Both the position numbers and the translations under genes were made by a program. Positions 37,035 to 40,683 of a stretch of DNA of 40,683 bases are shown here, piece after piece. Origin of the DNA: Mycobacterium syngnathidarum (GTDB taxonomy: Bacteria > Actinomycetota > Actinomycetes > Mycobacteriales > Mycobacteriaceae); the NCBI RefSeq assembly GCF_001942625.1, contig NZ_MLCL01000090.1, forward strand, positions 1 to 40,683, read 5' to 3'. Position 1 is the stretch's first letter, and the number at the start of each line of letters is the position of its first letter. Below the pieces are notes generated by a model. It saw nothing but the letters and a program-made list of their open reading frames with translations, was not told the origin of the DNA and did not search any database.

Positions 37035-38141
37035 ATGGACGGCTTGTACGGGGATTCCACCCGAAGCGTCAAAGCCGTTGGCCTGGAATCTGTTCCGGGG
37101 CAGCCGGTGGCACCGGGCCCGGTTCCGGCGTCGGCGTACCACCTCTCACCCGACGAAGCCGAGCCACTGGACACCTACGGCCGCGGCTCCAACCCATCCT
37201 GGCGGCAACTGGAATCGGCACTCGCCGAACTGGAGGGGGCTGCCGGAGCGCTCACGTTCGGGTCCGGCATGGCCGCCATCACCTCGGCCCTGCGCGTGCT
37301 CGCCAAACCCGGAACCACGCTCGTAGTTCCGGCTGACGGCTACTATCAGGTCCGTCGATACGCCGCCGAATATCTTGCTCCGCAAGGGATTACGGTGACA
37401 GAGGCGAATGTGGCCGACATCTGTGAGGCCGCTGCTGGAGCCGACGTGGTGCTCGCCGAGACACCGGCCAACCCCGGGCTCGATGTGGTCGACCTCCATC
37501 GGTTGGCGATGATCTGCCGCCGCCGTGGGGCGACCCTTGTCGTCGACAACACCACGGCGACACCGCTGGGCCAGCAACCACTTTCACTCGGAGCCGATCT
37601 GGTGGTGGCCAGTGCCACCAAATCGTTGTCCGGACACAGCGATCTGGTCGCCGGCTACGTTGCAGGCAGCCAGCCCGAGCTGATGGCCGCGATAGAGCGG
37701 GACCGGCTGCTGGCCGGGCCGATCCTGGGCGCGTTCGAGGCCTGGTTGGTGTTGCGCAGCCTCGGCAGTGCCGGACTGCGTTTCGAACGGCAGTGCCAGA
37801 ACGCCGCGGCGCTGGCGCTGATGCTGCGCACTCATCCGGCGGTGCGTTCGGTGCGTTACCCGGGCCTGCCCGCAGACCCGGCACACGAGCTGGCGGCCAC
37901 CCAGATGAAGCGGTTCGGGGGACTGGTGTCGATCGAGCTGGCCGATGAGGCCGCCGTGCACGCCCTGGTGGAACGCAGCGCCCTGCTGATCGCCTCGACC
38001 AGCTTCGGCGGCATCCACACCTCGGTCGACCGCCGGGCCCGCTGGGGTGACCCGGTGCCTGCGGGGTTCGCCCGCATCTCGGCGGGGATCGAGGACACCG
38101 AAGACCTGCTCGTCGATGTCGAGCAAGCGCTTGCCGGCTGA
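37035..38141 (+). CDS. Cystathionine gamma-lyase-like PLP enzyme
   Basis: A 368-residue member of the Cys/Met metabolism PLP family. The PLP lysine is K196 in VVASATKSLSGHSDLVAGYV; the cofactor region includes FGSGMAAITSAL and the Asp in TLVVDNTTATPLGQQPL. ETPANPGLDVVD is the ring-stacking region. It probably acts on cystathionine or a related gamma-substituted amino acid; family members cannot be separated reliably by eye. AGGAG lies 9 nt before the ATG at 37035; an in-frame ATG directly after AGGAG at 37026 is less likely. M. tuberculosis lacks it between gpdA2 and ddlA, so this is an extra gene here. Confidence 0.9.
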   Translation: MDGLYGDSTRSVKAVGLESVPGQPVAPGPVPASAYHLSPDEAEPLDTYGRGSNPSWRQLESALAELEGAAGALTFGSGMAAITSALRVLAKPGTTLVVPADGYYQVRRYAAEYLAPQGITVTEANVADICEAAAGADVVLAETPANPGLDVVDLHRLAMICRRRGATLVVDNTTATPLGQQPLSLGADLVVASATKSLSGHSDLVAGYVAGSQPELMAAIERDRLLAGPILGAFEAWLVLRSLGSAGLRFERQCQNAAALALMLRTHPAVRSVRYPGLPADPAHELAATQMKRFGGLVSIELADEAAVHALVERSALLIASTSFGGIHTSVDRRARWGDPVPAGFARISAGIEDTEDLLVDVEQALAG

Positions 38142-38187
38142 AACCCCAGGTCAGGATGCGCCGACAGGCAGGGGCAGGCCGGGACGG

Positions 38188-38193
38188 TAGCCT
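38188..38193 (+). promoter_or_regulatory. -10 box of ddl
   Basis: TAGCCT predicts a transcription start near 38200, three bases before the GTG at 38203. A second TANNNT-like box (TAGGTT 38197-38202) is too close to serve this start codon. Confidence 0.4.
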
Positions 38194-38202
38194 CTCTAGG
38201 TT

Positions 38203-39336
38203 GTGAGTGCCCGCAATCGGACCGGATCCCGCACCCGTGTCGCCGTCGTCTACGGCGGGCGTAGCTCGGAACACGCGATCTCGTGTGTGTCGGCGGGCAG
38301 CATCCTGCGCAATCTCGACCCGGAGCGGTTCGAGGTGGTCGCCGTCGGGATCACCCCCGACGGCTCGTGGATGCTGACCGACGGACGCCCCGAGACGCTT
38401 GCGATCAGCGACGGCCAGCTGCCCGAGGTCACCGAGACATCCGGTACCGAACTGGCGCTGCCTGCCGCCCCCAACCGCAGCGGCCAGCTGCTGGCGCTGA
38501 GCAACGGGCCCGGTGAGCTGTTGGCCGCCGTCGACGTGGTCTTCCCGGTGTTGCACGGTCCTTACGGCGAGGACGGCACCATTCAGGGTCTGCTGGAGCT
38601 GGCCGGGATTCCGTATGTGGGCTCCGGCGTACTGTCCAGCGCCGCCGGGATGGACAAGGAGTTCACCAAGAAGCTCCTGGTCGCCGAGGACCTGCCGATC
38701 GGCGACTTCGTGGTGCTGCGCCCCAGCCCCGACGGTTCAGATCCCACCCTCGACTTCGAAGACCGGGAACGGCTGGGCCTGCCGGTGTTCGTCAAGCCCG
38801 CCCGGGGTGGCTCGTCGATCGGCGTGAGCCGGGTCGCGGCGTGGGACGAACTGCCCGCAGCGATCGAACTTGCGCGCCGCCACGACCCGAAGGTGATCGT
38901 CGAGGCCGCCGTCCCGGGCCGTGAACTGGAATGCGGTGTGCTCGAGTTCCCCGACGGCAGCATCGAAGCCAGCACGGTCGGCGAGATCCGGGTGGCCGGA
39001 GTGCGCGGACGCGAGGACGGCTTCTACGACTTCGCCACCAAGTACCTTGTCGACGCGGCCGAATTGGATGTGCCTGCGAAAGTCGACGATGACGTGTCCG
39101 AGGAGGTCCGTCGCCTGGCCGTGCGCGCCTTCAACGCGATCGACTGCCAGGGACTGGCCCGCGTCGACTTCTTCCTCACCGACGACGGGCCGGTGATCAA
39201 CGAGATCAACACCATGCCGGGGTTCACCACCATCTCGATGTTCCCCCGGATGTGGGCCGCCAGCGGCGTCGACTACCCGAGCTTGCTGACCGCGATGGTC
39301 GAGACCGCCCTGGCGCGCGGCACCGGCTTGCGCTGA
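38203..39336 (+). CDS. ddl: D-alanine-D-alanine ligase
   Basis: A 377-residue ATP-grasp ligase making the D-Ala-D-Ala dipeptide for peptidoglycan, target of D-cycloserine. Motifs are [44 protein letters not shown] (read as two blocks), [17 protein letters not shown] (ATP binding) and [11 protein letters not shown] (Mg2+ binding). The length fits mycobacterial DdlA. GTG start without a ribosome-binding site, close to a -10 box. The upstream PLP enzyme ends 61 bp before, so read-through is also possible. Confidence 0.96.
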   Translation: MSARNRTGSRTRVAVVYGGRSSEHAISCVSAGSILRNLDPERFEVVAVGITPDGSWMLTDGRPETLAISDGQLPEVTETSGTELALPAAPNRSGQLLALSNGPGELLAAVDVVFPVLHGPYGEDGTIQGLLELAGIPYVGSGVLSSAAGMDKEFTKKLLVAEDLPIGDFVVLRPSPDGSDPTLDFEDRERLGLPVFVKPARGGSSIGVSRVAAWDELPAAIELARRHDPKVIVEAAVPGRELECGVLEFPDGSIEASTVGEIRVAGVRGREDGFYDFATKYLVDAAELDVPAKVDDDVSEEVRRLAVRAFNAIDCQGLARVDFFLTDDGPVINEINTMPGFTTISMFPRMWAASGVDYPSLLTAMVETALARGTGLR

Positions 39337-39368
39337 ACGTTCTCCGCGCGCGAGGAGCGATCCAGACT

Positions 39369-39932
39369 TCAGCGCACCTGACCCGGCGCCGGCTCCTGGG
39401 CGCCCATCGTGCGGGCGATCTGACCCGAGATCTGCTGAATGGGTGTCGGCCCCGAGCCGGCCGGCAGCGTCAATGCGACGTACACCGGGCGGTCCACGGC
39501 GTACCACGTGCTGCGGCCCTGATCGTCGGCGGCCGGACCTGCCTCGCCCACCCGGAACCACTGCACTTCGTCGACCACCTGCAGCGGGGTACCCACGACG
39601 AAATCGGCGGGGCGTTCCAGCCCGCATCGCAGCACGACGGGTTCGGTGTCGCGCTGGGCGCGCCAAGCCGCGGTGGCGGGAGGTGTCGGGTCCACGGTCG
39701 GTGCCCGGCGGAAGTCCCCGAGCTGCTCGGGCAGCGCGTTCAGCAGGTCGTGGCACTGCTGGCTGTCGGCCTGCGGTGCCGGTATCGCCGGAATGGCGAC
39801 GGGTTGCTGCGTGGGGGATCGCTGCCGGGATGCGGCGATGCCGAGCACGGTGATCAGCACCGAGACCGCGACGACAACCGCCGCGATGAGCAAGGCCCGG
39901 GGCGGTCCATCGGCGGCGTGCGAGTCGGTCAC
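39369..39932 (-). CDS. DUF3515 membrane-anchored protein (Rv2980-like)
   Basis: A 187-residue protein with one N-terminal transmembrane helix (about 13-33, ALLIAAVVVAVSVLITVLGIA), a Pro-rich linker and an extracytoplasmic DUF3515 domain with two cysteines (SQQCHDLLNALPEQLGDF and VVLRCGLERPADF) that could pair, plus VDEVQWFRVG. Role unknown. The DUF3515 gene accompanies ddl or thiL in mycobacteria, hinting at an envelope role. GTG start at 39932; the minus-strand -10 box TAGAGT (39940-39945) puts the mRNA start one base upstream. Convergent with ddl. Confidence 0.85.
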   Translation of the reverse strand: MTDSHAADGPPRALLIAAVVVAVSVLITVLGIAASRQRSPTQQPVAIPAIPAPQADSQQCHDLLNALPEQLGDFRRAPTVDPTPPATAAWRAQRDTEPVVLRCGLERPADFVVGTPLQVVDEVQWFRVGEAGPAADDQGRSTWYAVDRPVYVALTLPAGSGPTPIQQISGQIARTMGAQEPAPGQVR

Positions 39933-39942
39933 ACCACCAACT

Positions 39943-40185
39943 CTATGGGTGACCGGCGTGGGCGATCGGGCAGGTCAGGGTCCGCGTGATCCCCGACACC
40001 TGTTGCACGGCGGGAACCACATCGGACTGCAGCGCCGCCAAGGTCTCTGCGCTGATGCGCAACACCACGTCATAGGGCCCGGTCACGTATTCCGCGGACA
40101 CCACACCCGGCAGCCCGGCGAGCTGTTTGGCGACGACTTCGGCGCGGCCCACCTCCGTCTGGATCAGCACGTAAGCCTCCACCAC
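39943..40185 (-). CDS. Stand-alone AsnC/Lrp ligand-binding (RAM) domain protein
   Basis: An 80-residue protein (VVEAYVLIQTEVGRAEVVAK, then GLPGVVSAEYVTGPYDVVLRI) that is a complete AsnC_trans_reg/RAM domain with no DNA-binding domain. Single-domain forms assemble into rings and bind amino acids; they may modulate full-length Lrp proteins. The GTG at 40185 (or 40182) follows GGAGGAG, so the lack of a helix-turn-helix is real rather than a mis-called start. Its 3' end overlaps the DUF3515 promoter box. The IS110 element lies about 110 bp upstream and may have altered its promoter. Confidence 0.85.
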   Translation of the reverse strand: MVEAYVLIQTEVGRAEVVAKQLAGLPGVVSAEYVTGPYDVVLRISAETLAALQSDVVPAVQQVSGITRTLTCPIAHAGHP

Positions 40186-40300
40186 CGGCTGTCTCCTCCG
40201 TATCGCTGCATAAACTGCTGGCCGCAGGCACCAAACGTACCGCAGGTCTGGTTTGGGTTCAGGACGCGGCAGCCGACCGGCAGGAGGCCACATGACACTT

Positions 40301-40317
40301 CCTGAGTCAACCTCAGG
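40301..40317. repeat. Hairpin at the 3' end of the IS110 transposase
   Basis: CCTGAG (40301-40306) and CTCAGG (40312-40317) flank TCAAC and overlap the transposase stop codon. It could be the element's right-end structure or a terminator. The precise element boundary is probably within about 40270-40312 but cannot be fixed without an uninterrupted site. Confidence 0.45.
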
Positions 40318-40683
40318 CCGTTTTCGGCAGGAGTCTTTGTGTTCCGCCGTGGAGGTTGGGGTTGTAGGGGCGGTGGTCGTGCCAGCAGCGGTAGATCACC
40401 CGGATCCAGGCGCGGGTGAGGATGCGTATGGCATGGGGATGGTCGTGTCCGCGGGCGCGAGCTCGGGTGTAGATGTCTGCGGCCCAGGGGCTTTGGTGGC
40501 GGCTGTTGTCGGCGAAGGTGGTCAGTGCTCGGCGGAATCGTTTGTTGCAGGCCCAGCGGAAGTGCACCGCGTGTTGTTTGCCGGACGCTTTGGTCACTGG
40601 TGTGGCTCCGGCCAGGGCGGCCACCGCGTCGGGTCCGTCGTAGGCTGCACGGGAGTCGCCCCACTCGGCGAGCACCTGGGCGG
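40313..40683 (-). CDS. IS110-family transposase, C-terminal part (partial)
   Basis: The last ~123 residues of an IS110/IS116/IS902-type recombinase, cut by the right window edge. It matches the Transposase_20 domain: AEWGDSRAAYDGPDAVAALAGATPVTKASGK, KQHAVHFRWACNKRFRRAL and YTRARARGHDHPHAIRILTRAW (each shortened in mind to its core: GATPVTKASGK, ACNKRFRRAL, RARARGHDH). The catalytic Ser is expected in this half; the DEDD RuvC-like half is outside the window. IS110 elements insert using a bridge RNA encoded in a non-coding end, here probably beyond the right edge, upstream of the gene. No frame damage is seen. Confidence 0.85.
   Translation of the reverse strand, partial: AQVLAEWGDSRAAYDGPDAVAALAGATPVTKASGKQHAVHFRWACNKRFRRALTTFADNSRHQSPWAADIYTRARARGHDHPHAIRILTRAWIRVIYRCWHDHRPYNPNLHGGTQRLLPKTA

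Overview
The window is high-GC DNA from a fast-growing mycobacterium (Mycolicibacterium-like). The main evidence is gene content and order. From about 4.6 kb to 39.9 kb the genes follow the Mycobacterium tuberculosis Rv3013 to Rv2980 segment: ACT protein, gatCA, pfkA, gatB, lppZ, DoxX, cfp6, ilvBNC, FAD oxidoreductase, serA, leuB, MFS, FAH, gltX, tRNA-Gln/tRNA-Glu, IclR, leuCD, hupB, mutT1, ppk, fbiD, gpsA, ddl, DUF3515. GTG starts are frequent, and many starts lie 6-8 nt after a TANNNT -10 box, as in mycobacterial leaderless transcripts. Gene-order comparisons rest on memory of the M. tuberculosis map, not on a search.

Left edge (1-4545). The window opens inside the 3' end of an IS605/IS1341-type TnpB element, including the hairpin that ends its omega-RNA. 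Next comes a leftward operon of six envelope-type genes: two tandem DUF4178 paralogs, DUF2617, DUF4247, DUF350 and a membrane-fused spermidine-synthase-like protein (speE). Relatives of this set (Rv2597-Rv2601) lie elsewhere in M. tuberculosis, so the join to the Rv3013-like block is a rearrangement relative to that species. The operon is the best candidate here for a poorly described system.

Core (4630-32011). gatC-gatA-pfkA-gatB and gltX-tRNA-Gln-tRNA-Glu together supply the indirect route to Gln-tRNA(Gln). ilvB-ilvN-ilvC, serA-leuB and leuC-leuD provide branched-chain amino acid and serine synthesis. ilvB is preceded by a strong promoter, a near-leaderless leader peptide with Leu-Leu-Val-Val-Ile codons, and a classical U-tract terminator, i.e. 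an attenuator. leuCD is divergent from an IclR-type regulator (LtbR-like) whose start sits in a pair of TCTC...GAGA palindromes. Accessory genes in between encode a TetR regulator, lipoproteins, a WrbA-like quinone reductase translationally coupled to a phytoene-dehydrogenase-like oxidoreductase, a RibD-C/DHFR-like protein, an MFS transporter and a secreted lipase. The last two share a divergent promoter with 21-bp-spaced direct repeats.

Right part (31358-40683). HupB with its Lys/Ala-rich tail is followed by mutT1, ppk, fbiD (coenzyme F420), gpsA, a cystathionine gamma-lyase-like PLP enzyme, ddl, a DUF3515 protein and a stand-alone AsnC/Lrp ligand-binding domain. The window ends inside an IS110-family transposase. 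Both edges are therefore elements of families now known to use guide RNAs (TnpB/omega-RNA and IS110/bridge RNA), although neither is complete here.
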